A stretch of 27,360 nt of DNA from Planctomycetaceae bacterium UBA4732 (lineage in GTDB: Bacteria > Planctomycetota > Planctomycetia > Gemmatales > Gemmataceae): the NCBI GenBank assembly GCA_002404095.1, contig DHJA01000047.1, positions 4,091 through 31,450 on the forward strand, read 5' to 3'. The notes under the pieces were generated by a model. That model ran no database searches and was not told the DNA's origin. It worked only from the letters and a program-made list of their open reading frames with translations. Below are positions 18,081-25,693 of this stretch, piece after piece. The first letter of the stretch is position 1, and each line of letters opens with the position of its first letter. The translations under genes and the position numbers were made by a program.

Positions 18081-18698
18081 TCACGCCGCCCTGGGGCGCC
18101 GTCGGCTGACCAGCCACACCACCGCGGCCCCGATGAGGAAGCCCGCCGCGGCGCCGATTCCCCCGGCCCACCACATCGTCCGTTGCACGGCGATGTCCAG
18201 GATCGGGTTGTCGAACTCATTGGCCGATATATGGGCATTAACTATCTTCCAACTACCATTCTTTTTCACGAGGGTGGCCGACCAGCGCGTGTCCTGGTCA
18301 AACTTTTTCCCGTTGGTCAGCTCGTAGTGGTCCTTGGAGTGGCCGTAGGCGACGGCCGTTTTGTCGTCGTTGTAGAGGATGGAGGGGGCGTCCGGCTCGG
18401 GGTTGATGGCGGCGCTCTCGACGATGTGATTGGGGCCTTTGGTCAACTCCTCGAAATAGGCCTTCATCTCTTGCGGGTTCTTGTTCACCCGGCTGCTTTG
18501 CCAGGTGATGACGACGTCGTCGTCCAAGAAGCTGGCCAGCTTGTCCAGGTCGCCCGCGTTGTAGGCCGCGATTATTTCCTTGAGCAGCGCCCGCAATTCC
18601 TGGTGCGCGGCATCTTCCTGTGGAGTCCCGGCATGGGCGAACGAAGCGAAACCCAGGCAGGCGAGGGTCAAGCAGAAGAGGGCACGGGAGGAGGTCAT
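18081..18698 (-). CDS. Exported SnoaL/DUF4440-like protein with C-terminal membrane anchor
   Basis: The 205-aa product begins with a clear signal peptide (MTSSRALFCLTLACLGFASFAHA, 1-23, cleavage after AHA). The middle (about 25-155) looks like a SnoaL/DUF4440 cone fold: ELRALLKEIIAAYNAGDLDKL, then DDDVVITW, and near the end WSATLVKKNGSWKIVNAHIS. The C-terminus has a glycine/alanine-rich membrane helix (about 176-198) followed by RRRPR, so the domain would sit outside the cytoplasmic membrane, anchored with its tail inside. The ATG at 18698 overlaps the Rieske stop (ATGA, 18695-18698), which sets the start over the ATG at 18716. SnoaL-like folds bind small hydrophobic molecules; whether this one is catalytic is unknown. 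Confidence 0.82.
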   Translation of the reverse strand: MTSSRALFCLTLACLGFASFAHAGTPQEDAAHQELRALLKEIIAAYNAGDLDKLASFLDDDVVITWQSSRVNKNPQEMKAYFEELTKGPNHIVESAAINPEPDAPSILYNDDKTAVAYGHSKDHYELTNGKKFDQDTRWSATLVKKNGSWKIVNAHISANEFDNPILDIAVQRTMWWAGGIGAAAGFLIGAAVVWLVSRRRPRAA

Positions 18699-19735
18699 GG
18701 CACGCGTTCCTCGCATAGTGAAAGAGGGAGGGAGTAAGGTCGATCTGCCGCGGGCGCGGCCGCGGCCGGTGCGCCCCGCGGCAGGTGGGTTAGCCACTGA
18801 AAATAGTCGATCATCGGCCGGTCGCTCTCAACCAGGCAGCCGGTGTGATAGCGAATACCGGCCAACATCTGAAACTCCTCGGCCATGAAGCTATTGGTGA
18901 ACCGGCGCCGCAACCACAGTCGGAGGTGATCGAACAGCCGGCCAATGCGGCCGCGTTGCGCGTATACCAGCACGTTCAGAAAACAGCGTTCGCGGTCGAT
19001 CGGCTCGATGAAAGTGATGAGGTTGCTCCGCGTGCTGCGAAAGTCCCCTGTTACCACGACGACCGAGCCGCCCCAGTTGGTCATCGATACGCACACGCGG
19101 TCGCCCAAGAGGCTACGCAGCAGCCGGTCGGCGACCGAGTCGCCCACGTTCCTCAGAGTCAAACGGTTTCGTCGCGCGAAGGGATGCGGACAATCGATCA
19201 CCGGTTCGCCGATCAGTTCGCGGCCGTGCCCGCTGCGGAAATGTTGCACGTCGAAGCTGTTGCCATTGACCAGGTACCAAGGGCAGGCGGCGTAGAAGCG
19301 CAGGGGCCGGGCGACGACGTATGCGCCGGGTTCGGCGTCCTCGAAGAACGGCAGGGGGAATAGGGCTTCGGGGCCGTTGAAGAAAAACAGGTAGCCGTGG
19401 CGTTCGACCGTCGGGTACGAGCGCAAGCGTGCCCAGGCCGCCTCGGGTGCGTTGGGGGCCGACGAACAGCGGCCGTCGGGCTTATAGCGCCAGTTATGAA
19501 AGGCACACTGCACCTCTTCGCCAATGACACAGCCCTCACCCAGGTCGGCGCCGAGGTGGGCGCAGCGTGCATCAAGGACCACCGGCTTGCCTGAAGCCGT
19601 CCGAAACGCGACGAGGCGCTGACCGAGCAGGTCCCGCGACACTGGCCCGCGGCGAAACTCCGACGCCAGCCCGAACAGGAACCAGGAAGCGGGGTATGCC
19701 GGCATCAGCTCAGGCGCGGGCGCTGGAATACTCAT
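18695..19735 (-). CDS. Rieske non-heme iron oxygenase 1
   Basis: This 346-aa protein is a Rieske-type oxygenase alpha subunit. The [2Fe-2S] ligands are Cys58-x-His60 and Cys77-x-x-His80. The mononuclear iron site is NSFDVQHFRSGH, with Asp162, His165 and His170. A third carboxylate ligand is probably the Asp in SDRPMIDYFQW near the C-terminus, a motif shared by all three paralogues. It is the most divergent of the three. The ATG at 19735 lies 115 bp after Rieske 2, and a large hairpin lies between them. Related enzymes hydroxylate or desaturate sterols, carotenoids or amines. No reductase or ferredoxin is encoded nearby, so electrons must come from elsewhere. Confidence 0.9.
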   Translation of the reverse strand: MSIPAPAPELMPAYPASWFLFGLASEFRRGPVSRDLLGQRLVAFRTASGKPVVLDARCAHLGADLGEGCVIGEEVQCAFHNWRYKPDGRCSSAPNAPEAAWARLRSYPTVERHGYLFFFNGPEALFPLPFFEDAEPGAYVVARPLRFYAACPWYLVNGNSFDVQHFRSGHGRELIGEPVIDCPHPFARRNRLTLRNVGDSVADRLLRSLLGDRVCVSMTNWGGSVVVVTGDFRSTRSNLITFIEPIDRERCFLNVLVYAQRGRIGRLFDHLRLWLRRRFTNSFMAEEFQMLAGIRYHTGCLVESDRPMIDYFQWLTHLPRGAPAAAAPAADRPYSLPLSLCEERVP

Positions 19736-19837
19736 GGGGCGGAACCTGAAGAAAGAGGATTACGACGATACAATAAGGGGGGCGCGGCCGCCCGGCAAGT
19801 GTATTCCCGAATTTACACCCCGCCACTAAGACATCGA

Positions 19838-19896
19838 CGAGCCGCGACCGTTAGGGAGCGGTGGAACCGTCACCGCTCCCTAACGGTCGCGGCTCG
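19838..19896. repeat. Perfect 26-bp inverted repeat (hairpin) at the end of Rieske 2
   Basis: The arms 19838-19863 and 19871-19896 are exact reverse complements around a 7-base loop. Both arms contain the unit GCCGCGACCGTTAGGGAGCG, which I associate from memory with dispersed repeats in planctomycete genomes. The right arm lies inside the Rieske 2 coding sequence and the stop codon lies in the left arm. There is no U-tract, so it is a repeat pair more than a classical terminator, though it may still attenuate read-through into Rieske 1. Confidence 0.85.
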
Positions 19897-20909
19897 TAAC
19901 ACCTCGCCAGCCAATCGAAGTAGCGGATTAGTTCCTCGTCCCCGTCCCTCAATCCGGCGGGGTTGTAGCGAAGCCCCTTGGCCGCCAGGCGCGCGTCGGA
20001 CTGAAGAAATTCCTTGATGAAGTAGCGGCGAACTCGCGCTCGCAGGGGATCGACGAGGCAACGGCCGAGCAGGCCGCGATGACGCCGGACGAAGACGAGT
20101 ACGTGGACGTGAACGCGGTCGCGGCCGACGGGTTCGTTGATGAGCATGCCGTAGCTGGTCGTTCGGCGGAAGGTCGGGGTGGCGAAGATGATGTTGCCGC
20201 ACCAGTCCGTGAAGGACATGACGACGCGGTCGCCGGCCAGCCGGCGGACGAGGGAGTCGCGCAGGCTGTCCCCGAGGACGGCGAAAGTGGCGGTGATCCG
20301 TCGGGCGTAGGGCGCCGGACATTCGACCACGGGCGAGTCCAGCAGCTTCCGATCATGGGCGGATCGGAAATGCTGCACGTCGAAGGCGTTGGCCCCGATC
20401 ATCCAATAGGGACAGCGAAGCACCGCGTCGAACGGGTCCGCGGGGACAAAATCGTCGGGATCGACGCCTGGGAAAAAAGGCAGTGAGAACAGCGGTTGCC
20501 GTCCGTTGAAAAAAAAGACGAAGCCGTGGCGCTCCACGGCCGGATAGACCTCCAGGCGGGCAAAGTCGGGGATGACCGAAGTGGCGGGGATGTGGACGCA
20601 TCGGCCGTCCGTGCCGTAACACCACTGGTGAAAAGGACACTGAAGGGCTTCCCCGCGCACACGACCCGCGCCGAGATCAGTGCCCAGATGAGCGCAGCGG
20701 CCGTCGAGAACGCTCAACTGACCTGTCGTGGTGCGGAAAGCGACCAGACGCCGGCCGAGCAAATCGCGCGAGACCGGCCCGCGGCGCAGCTCGCTGGCTC
20801 GGCCAAACAGATACCAGGACGCCGGGTAGGTGGGGAAGCGTTCGGCCGGTGGTGCGACAAGGCTGGACAAGGGTACTTCTCCAAAGGAAACGGATCCGCC
20901 TCGACTCAT
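19851..20909 (-). CDS. Rieske non-heme iron oxygenase 2
   Basis: This 352-aa paralogue of its neighbours binds the Rieske cluster through Cys72-x-His74 and Cys91-x-x-His94 and iron through Asp177, His180 and His185 (NAFDVQHFRSAH). The likely third ligand is the Asp of GDEELIRYFDW. The start is ATG 20909, which overlaps the stop of Rieske 3 (20906-20909); longer in-frame starts would lie inside that gene. The last ~12 residues (EPRPLGSGDGSTAP) are encoded by the inverted repeat and have no counterpart in the other two copies, so a repeat seems to have supplied a new C-terminus and stop. Substrate unknown. Confidence 0.9.
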   Translation of the reverse strand: MSRGGSVSFGEVPLSSLVAPPAERFPTYPASWYLFGRASELRRGPVSRDLLGRRLVAFRTTTGQLSVLDGRCAHLGTDLGAGRVRGEALQCPFHQWCYGTDGRCVHIPATSVIPDFARLEVYPAVERHGFVFFFNGRQPLFSLPFFPGVDPDDFVPADPFDAVLRCPYWMIGANAFDVQHFRSAHDRKLLDSPVVECPAPYARRITATFAVLGDSLRDSLVRRLAGDRVVMSFTDWCGNIIFATPTFRRTTSYGMLINEPVGRDRVHVHVLVFVRRHRGLLGRCLVDPLRARVRRYFIKEFLQSDARLAAKGLRYNPAGLRDGDEELIRYFDWLARCYEPRPLGSGDGSTAP

Positions 20910-21967
20910 GCTTCCGTCCAGCCGGCAATCCCACCGTCGCTGCCGCCTGTGGTTTGTGCCAGCCAGGTAAAATAGCTGGCCATTTCGTCGTCGCAGGGCA
21001 ACAGGCGATCCGGATCGTAGCGCAGGCCGCGAGCGGCCAGCTCGGCGTCCGGCCGTAGAAACTCCTTGATGAAGTATCGGCGCAACCATAAATTAACGGG
21101 ATCGAGCAGCCATCGGCCGAGCGAAAATCGACTCCTCTTGACAAAGACGATGCCGCGAACAAAGACGCTGTCACGGCCCAGGGAGAGGGAGGTGAGCAAT
21201 CCGTAGCTGCGGGTGCGACGGAACCGGGCCGTCACGAACAGCATGGTCCCAGACCAGTCCGTGACGGACAGTTCTACTTCGGGGCCGCCGACCCAACGTG
21301 TGAATCGGTCGCGCCAGGAGGCCCCTACCACCGCGAAGGGGGCGCTGGCCCGCCGGGAATAGGGCGTGGGGCAGCTCACCTGCGCGGGCCCGGCCAGACG
21401 GCGGTCATGCGCCCCCAGAAAATGCTGGAGGTCACAGGCGTTGGCGCCCACAAGCCACCAGGGGCACCGTAACGTCATGCCGAACGGCCGCGCCCGGATG
21501 AAGTCGTCGGGATCGGCGCCGTCGAAGAAGGGAAGTGGGTACAGAGCCTCCGGGCCGTTGAAGAAGAACACCAAGCCATGCCGTTCGACGGCGGGATAGC
21601 TGCGCTGGCGGGCGGCGGGGGGGATGAGATCCCCGGTGTAAATGTGGGAACAAAGGCCGTCCACGCCGTACCGCCAGTTGTGGAAGGGACACTGCACCGT
21701 ATCGCCGGCCACACAGCCGCGGCCCAGGTCGGCGCCGAGATGGCTGCAATGGGCGTCGAGGACGCCGATCTGACCTCCAGCCGTGCGAAACGCGACAAGG
21801 CGACGGCCGAGGAGGTCCTTCGAGACTGGTCGGTGACGGATTTCACGGGCCTGGCCGAACGGATACCACGCCGTGGGGTAGGTCGGGAATCGCTCGGCAG
21901 GAGGAGCATGTACCGCCTCTGAAAGCGCGCGGGTTTCGCTCCCCCGAGGTTGGCTTGTACTTTGCAA
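20906..21967 (-). CDS. Rieske non-heme iron oxygenase 3
   Basis: This 353-aa oxygenase is first in the Rieske operon and close to Rieske 2 (both share APPAERFPTYP and DLLGRRLVAFRT). Cluster ligands are Cys74-x-His76 and Cys93-x-x-His96; iron ligands are Asp179, His182 and His187 (NACDLQHFLGAH). The C-terminal CDDEMASYFTW supplies the likely carboxylate. No ATG is present near the N-terminus: TTG at 21967 with TGGAG 5-6 bases upstream is the best start. It diverges from the CPBP gene across 57 bp, so the two units probably share a control region. It probably arose by tandem duplication. Confidence 0.88.
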   Translation of the reverse strand: MQSTSQPRGSETRALSEAVHAPPAERFPTYPTAWYPFGQAREIRHRPVSKDLLGRRLVAFRTAGGQIGVLDAHCSHLGADLGRGCVAGDTVQCPFHNWRYGVDGLCSHIYTGDLIPPAARQRSYPAVERHGLVFFFNGPEALYPLPFFDGADPDDFIRARPFGMTLRCPWWLVGANACDLQHFLGAHDRRLAGPAQVSCPTPYSRRASAPFAVVGASWRDRFTRWVGGPEVELSVTDWSGTMLFVTARFRRTRSYGLLTSLSLGRDSVFVRGIVFVKRSRFSLGRWLLDPVNLWLRRYFIKEFLRPDAELAARGLRYDPDRLLPCDDEMASYFTWLAQTTGGSDGGIAGWTEA

Positions 21968-22024
21968 GGTATCTCCAGTCGATATACTGCCAGGAAATTG
22001 CGGTTGTTTCAGAGGTTCAGATAT

Positions 22025-22726
22025 ATGCTATTCGCCACACGGCCAGACGGACACAAAGCGCTCGGGCCGTTGGCGCGCGAGACGGCCTTGCACGTGTGCG
22101 CCGCTGTTACCTTAGGCGGCTGTTTCTGGCTGCCCTGGCTGGCGACGGCCGCATTCCCGGCATTTCCCTCATTTACAGAACGCTTTTATCTGTTGATGAT
22201 CGTGCTGGGAAACCAGCTCGGTTTTCTCACGGTTTCAGTGCGCGGGCGCCAGCCCGCAAAGGGGCAGGGAAGACCGTCCCGGGTCCGACCCCTCATCGCC
22301 GGCGTCCTGGCAATGCTGATATGCGTCGTGCTGGGCCTATGCTATGACGAGGTGCTCCGTTGGCTCTTCGGCGCCGGCACGCCGACGGTGGGCCTATGGG
22401 CGGCGGTCTGTGACGTCGGCTCTGGCCTGGCCGGCGGCATCCTCTTCCTTGGGATAGTGGTCGGGCCCCTCGGCGATGAATGTTTCTTTCGCGGACTAGT
22501 CCTCCACCGCTGGGCGGAAGCAGGCAAGCCACAGAGCGGTCTGCTCGTGTCTTCCACGCTGTTCGCCCTGTCCCGCTTGGACGCCTGGAACTTCCCGGCG
22601 TACGTCGGCATGGGATGGTTATTGGGCTGGTTCTATCTTCGTACTGGATCCCTGCTGACTTCGTGGACCGCGCATAGCCTTCTCAATTCTGCAATGTTCG
22701 CCCTCTTGTACTGGGGCTATCGGTGA
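22025..22726 (+). CDS. CPBP-family intramembrane protein (CAAX protease-like), motif 2 altered
   Basis: This 233-aa polytopic membrane protein has a CPBP/Abi domain in its C-terminal half. Motif 1 is DECFFR (Asp151-Glu152...Arg156, usually E-E-x-x-x-R). Motif 2 is FALSR (180-184), where the usual F-x-x-x-H histidine is replaced by Arg. Motif 3 is HSLLN (217-221). Loss of the motif 2 His suggests weak or no protease activity, or a membrane chaperone role. The ATG at 22025 has AGAGG 9 bases upstream; a TTG at 21950 would overlap the start of Rieske 3. The stop overlaps the methyltransferase start by 4 bp (GTGA), so the two are co-translated. Confidence 0.82.
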   Translation: MLFATRPDGHKALGPLARETALHVCAAVTLGGCFWLPWLATAAFPAFPSFTERFYLLMIVLGNQLGFLTVSVRGRQPAKGQGRPSRVRPLIAGVLAMLICVVLGLCYDEVLRWLFGAGTPTVGLWAAVCDVGSGLAGGILFLGIVVGPLGDECFFRGLVLHRWAEAGKPQSGLLVSSTLFALSRLDAWNFPAYVGMGWLLGWFYLRTGSLLTSWTAHSLLNSAMFALLYWGYR

Positions 22727-23589
22727 CTCAAGAAACTCCCGATATTGCCCCGGCGACCTGGGATCTTCCCTATTTCGATCACATCCTGACGTTGCTGGGA
22801 GATGGGGATTCGGAAGTAATCGAATTCTTCGGTCGTCACGTTCACTGGGGTTACTGGCCCGACCCAACAAGGGCGGCCGGCTCCGTGAGGAATTATGCCG
22901 AGGCGGCCGAGAGACTCACCCAGGCGGTCCTCGCGGCGGCGAAGATTCGTTCCGGCCAGCGCGTGCTTGACGTGGGTTGCGGTTTCGGCGGGACCTTGGA
23001 CTTGCTAAACCAGCGCCACAGTCGATTGGGACTGGTCGGCCTGAATATCGACCTTCGCCAGTTGTTTCGCGCTCGCGCGCAATGCGTTCTACAGAATGAG
23101 AACCGCCTGGCTTTGGTGGCGGCGGATGCCTGCCTCCTGCCGTTTAGGGATAAGTCTTTCGATCAGGTGCTGTGCGTAGAAGCCGTCTTCCACTTCTCTT
23201 CGCGGACGAAGTTCTTCGCCGAGGTCGGGCGTGTGCTGGCACCGGGCGGCCGACTGACTTTATGTGATTTCGTGCCGCGGTTCGTGGTCCCCTGGCTTTG
23301 GGATTTCTTGGACCGCCGCTTCAAACCGATGGTCACTCGCTTATTCGGCCACAACGACGCGCGTTGCACTTTGGCCGACTACCGGCGCGTAGCGCGCAGC
23401 TGCGGCCTGAGGCTAGACCGACGGTTGGACGTCACACGGCACACTATGCCGACCTATCGCGCGCTGCGTCCCCTCATCCGTCGAATTGCGCCCGACCCCG
23501 ACGGGGCGGAGGAAGTTATTCGGCGCGTCGAATTCGCCTCGCGTATCGGCTTGCTCCGATATCTCATTCTTTCCTTCCGCCCGCGCTAA
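22723..23589 (+). CDS. Class I SAM-dependent methyltransferase (N- or C-methyltransferase type)
   Basis: The 288-aa protein starts at GTG 22723, overlapping the CPBP stop. Motif I, VLDVGCGFGGT, is at 81-91 and a motif III-like RVLAPGGRLTLCDF follows. The N-terminal FFGRHVHWGYWPDP (35-48) recalls tocopherol, phosphoethanolamine and small-molecule methyltransferases of the Methyltransf_11 type. It is not the BtaB homologue, which is encoded separately next door on the opposite strand. The gene ends 10 bp from the convergent btaB end. It probably methylates a lipid or lipid precursor of this pathway, but the acceptor cannot be told from sequence. Confidence 0.85.
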   Translation: MTQETPDIAPATWDLPYFDHILTLLGDGDSEVIEFFGRHVHWGYWPDPTRAAGSVRNYAEAAERLTQAVLAAAKIRSGQRVLDVGCGFGGTLDLLNQRHSRLGLVGLNIDLRQLFRARAQCVLQNENRLALVAADACLLPFRDKSFDQVLCVEAVFHFSSRTKFFAEVGRVLAPGGRLTLCDFVPRFVVPWLWDFLDRRFKPMVTRLFGHNDARCTLADYRRVARSCGLRLDRRLDVTRHTMPTYRALRPLIRRIAPDPDGAEEVIRRVEFASRIGLLRYLILSFRPR

Positions 23590-23599
23590 GAGAATGTTT

Positions 23600-24358
23600 C
23601 TATACCGGAGATGAGGCGTTAACCTGACGGCCAAGCGAGCGACCAACGAAGACGTAGTACGGCGCCCGCTGCCCGCCCATATAGGGAACGCGGCCGAGTG
23701 ATTCTTCCAGGTGAACGGTGTCAAACCGGGACTGCAGATAAGGAAGGTGGTCCGGATTTAGAGAGAGGCCATGCCAGCCGAACCAGCACGGCCAGAAGAA
23801 GCGCCGCCAAGCGGAGTGCCGGCGCATTCCTGAGTCCGGCCATTTCCGAGATACGTAAAAATCGGTCGTCCCCACAAGGCCGCCGGGCCTTAGTAACTCC
23901 ACCGCCCGGTCGATCGCGCGGAACCAATCCGGGATCATTGTTAGGCAATAGGAAAACACCACCACGTCAAACGGCTTGTCATGCCAATTCTGTAAGGTCG
24001 CGTCCCCTTCAATCACACGAACGTTGCTCCAACCGAGGCGGGAGACCCGTGCCCGCGCCTGTTCCAGCAGGGCGGGACACAGATCCAAGACGACCAGGCT
24101 GTCCAGTTCCGCGCGTCGGGTTCCGGCCAACTCCCACAGAAAACCGGTACCGCCTCCCACGTCGAGAACGCGCGCCCCGGCCGGTAGAGGCAGGGCGCGG
24201 AGCAGGGGTAAACGGCCGTGCAATAGGCGCTGCCGGAAGGCGTCGTAGTAGGCGGCCTGCGGGCCATAGTATCCTTGCAGACGCTCCGCGTGAGTTCCGC
24301 CCCGTTGACGGTGAAGCGTACTGTGAGCCATAACATGAAGGTCTTGGAGCCATCCCAT
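23600..24358 (-). CDS. btaB: BtaB-like S-adenosylmethionine: diacylglycerylhomoserine N-methyltransferase
   Basis: This 252-aa class I methyltransferase has VLDVGGGTG at 64-72. It carries segments that I recognise from BtaB: FSYCLTMIPDWFRAIDRA, GGLVGTTDFYVSRKWP, PDHLPYLQSRF and a C-terminal PYYVFVGRSLG. BtaB adds three methyl groups to the homoserine nitrogen of DGHS to give the betaine lipid DGTS. The ATG at 24358 lies 20 bp after the btaA stop, with GGAGG further upstream than ideal (14 bases); a second ATG at 24331 is possible. Position directly after btaA and the conserved motifs make this a strong assignment. Somewhat longer than the ~210 aa I recall for the Rhodobacter enzyme. Confidence 0.9.
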   Translation of the reverse strand: MGWLQDLHVMAHSTLHRQRGGTHAERLQGYYGPQAAYYDAFRQRLLHGRLPLLRALPLPAGARVLDVGGGTGFLWELAGTRRAELDSLVVLDLCPALLEQARARVSRLGWSNVRVIEGDATLQNWHDKPFDVVVFSYCLTMIPDWFRAIDRAVELLRPGGLVGTTDFYVSRKWPDSGMRRHSAWRRFFWPCWFGWHGLSLNPDHLPYLQSRFDTVHLEESLGRVPYMGGQRAPYYVFVGRSLGRQVNASSPV

Positions 24359-24378
24359 GTTGTTTACGGCGTCCTCCC

Positions 24379-25575
24379 TCAGGGTAACTGGGCGATGTGG
24401 AAACTGCCGTACATATGCACACGGTCCTGGGCGTGCAGTTCCTGGGCGCGGGACCGGTCGAACTGGAGTAGGTCGCCCAGCATTGCCTGTCGGCCGCGAT
24501 AGGAAACGGACAGCATGTCGAGGTAGGGGACGTGCAATCCCGCACTGCGGAAGATGACCCGCGCCCCAGGCCGCGCCCTGGCCAGAAGAGCGGTCCACTC
24601 CGCGGCGAGGCCTCGGCGGTCGTGGGCGTTCATCCAATCCATATGATCAAGCAGCACGAACTTGGAAATCGCCGGCCCGGCGCGCTCCAAGAAATCGGTC
24701 ACCGACAGGGTGTCTATTGTCAGCCGCTCTAACAGTTCACCGCGAAGGCGGGCGTAGTTTTCCGGCCGCAAGTACTCAGGGCAGCAGTCGGGATCATAGT
24801 GGCCCTGTAGATAAACCCTCCAGAAATAGTTGGTTTTGAGAGGCAGGCGGGTGAAAACCGCTTCGACGATGTCGCGGCTGAATTGAAGAATGCCTCCCGG
24901 ATACTCGTTGATTAGCCTGCGCTGTTCCCACGGAATGCCGATAAGGCTGAGGAGCACCTGGCGCGAGCATAGCCAATTCGTTAAAGGGGTCCACAAGCGG
25001 TCGCGGACCTCGGCCCGGTAGATCTCCTCTTGCAAATGGATATCGGGGGCTTCGAGCAACATGTGGATCGCCCGCCGGAGTCCCAGGAGCTGCTGGGCGT
25101 TAGCCAATTGCAACCGGGCCAGCAGCCCAAATGTACCCCGGTAGTAGAAGGAGTCCCGCCAGCCCTTTCCTCCGAAGTAACCCAGGCGCCCGTCCCAGAA
25201 CTGGCGGGCATCCGTGGGCAGCAGCGGCCGGATGGCATCGTGATACATCTGCCTAGCTCTGGACGAGCGTCCCTTCCCGAAGAGTTCAAAAAAAGAGGAG
25301 AAGTCCAGACGCCTTATGGCGGCCGCCTTGAACGCCAGCAGCGCATTTTGGCAAGGGTTGACGTCGACGGCGTGAACTTGCCCCGCGCCGGCCAGAAGGT
25401 AATCGAGAGCGTTGCAGCCCGCACTTGTGATGACCAACACGCGGTCGTCCGGCTGCAGGTCGAGAGCGGCCCGGTCCACGGCGGGGTCTTCCCAGCAACT
25501 GTTGTAGATCAAACGCCGCCCCTGGACAGCCGCGAACACGAGCCTACTGACTTTCTCGGACAGCGTTCCTCTCAA
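24379..25575 (-). CDS. btaA: BtaA-like SAM: diacylglycerol 3-amino-3-carboxypropyltransferase (DUF3419)
   Basis: This 398-aa protein matches BtaA throughout: IYNSCWEDPAVD (from about residue 23), ITSAGCNALDYLLA, VHAVDVNPCQNALL, FWDGRLGYFGGKG, NYFWRVYLQGHYDPDCCPEYL and FVLLDHMDWM. BtaA moves the 3-amino-3-carboxypropyl group of SAM onto diacylglycerol, giving the homoserine ether lipid DGHS, the first step to DGTS. The length is close to the family norm. There is no ATG at the start; TTG at 25575 has GGAG 8 bases upstream, while TTG at 25581 is too close to that site. It is the first gene of the bta unit and the last gene before the right-hand repeats. Confidence 0.92.
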   Translation of the reverse strand: MRGTLSEKVSRLVFAAVQGRRLIYNSCWEDPAVDRAALDLQPDDRVLVITSAGCNALDYLLAGAGQVHAVDVNPCQNALLAFKAAAIRRLDFSSFFELFGKGRSSRARQMYHDAIRPLLPTDARQFWDGRLGYFGGKGWRDSFYYRGTFGLLARLQLANAQQLLGLRRAIHMLLEAPDIHLQEEIYRAEVRDRLWTPLTNWLCSRQVLLSLIGIPWEQRRLINEYPGGILQFSRDIVEAVFTRLPLKTNYFWRVYLQGHYDPDCCPEYLRPENYARLRGELLERLTIDTLSVTDFLERAGPAISKFVLLDHMDWMNAHDRRGLAAEWTALLARARPGARVIFRSAGLHVPYLDMLSVSYRGRQAMLGDLLQFDRSRAQELHAQDRVHMYGSFHIAQLP

Positions 25576-25662
25576 GTGCAAAACTCCTCAAATTGTGTCT
25601 CTGCGCTCGCAGGTATACAGGAAAGAGACATAGCTAAGAGTAGGAGCTTAACGTCAAAGGAC

Positions 25663-25677
25663 TTCCGGTGTAAATCT
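25663..25677 (+). repeat. 15-bp repeat, inner right copy (one mismatch)
   Basis: TTCCGGTGTAAATCT differs by one base from the next copy at 25679. Each is preceded by C, giving a tandem pair of 16-bp units. Confidence 0.75.
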
Positions 25678-25678
25678 C

Positions 25679-25693
25679 TTCCGGTGCAAATCT
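25679..25693 (+). repeat. 15-bp repeat, outer right copy (right boundary of the lipid block)
   Basis: TTCCGGTGCAAATCT is the exact reverse complement of 9250-9264 and 9565-9579. A weaker similarity (GCAAGTCGG about 17 bases outward) continues into the flank of the 9250 copy. Confidence 0.8.

Noticed and set aside
19838..19896. Hairpin as a rho-independent terminator
   Set aside because: The stem is very long and no T-run follows on either strand; a repeat pair explains it better.
9671..25575. Ladderane or classical polyketide/non-ribosomal peptide cluster
   Set aside because: No acyl carrier protein, ketosynthase, condensation domain or phytoene-desaturase-like gene is present.
25662..25693. 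Tandem 16-bp repeats as a possible CRISPR start
   Set aside because: The two units are adjacent with no spacer, and other copies are single and in the opposite orientation.
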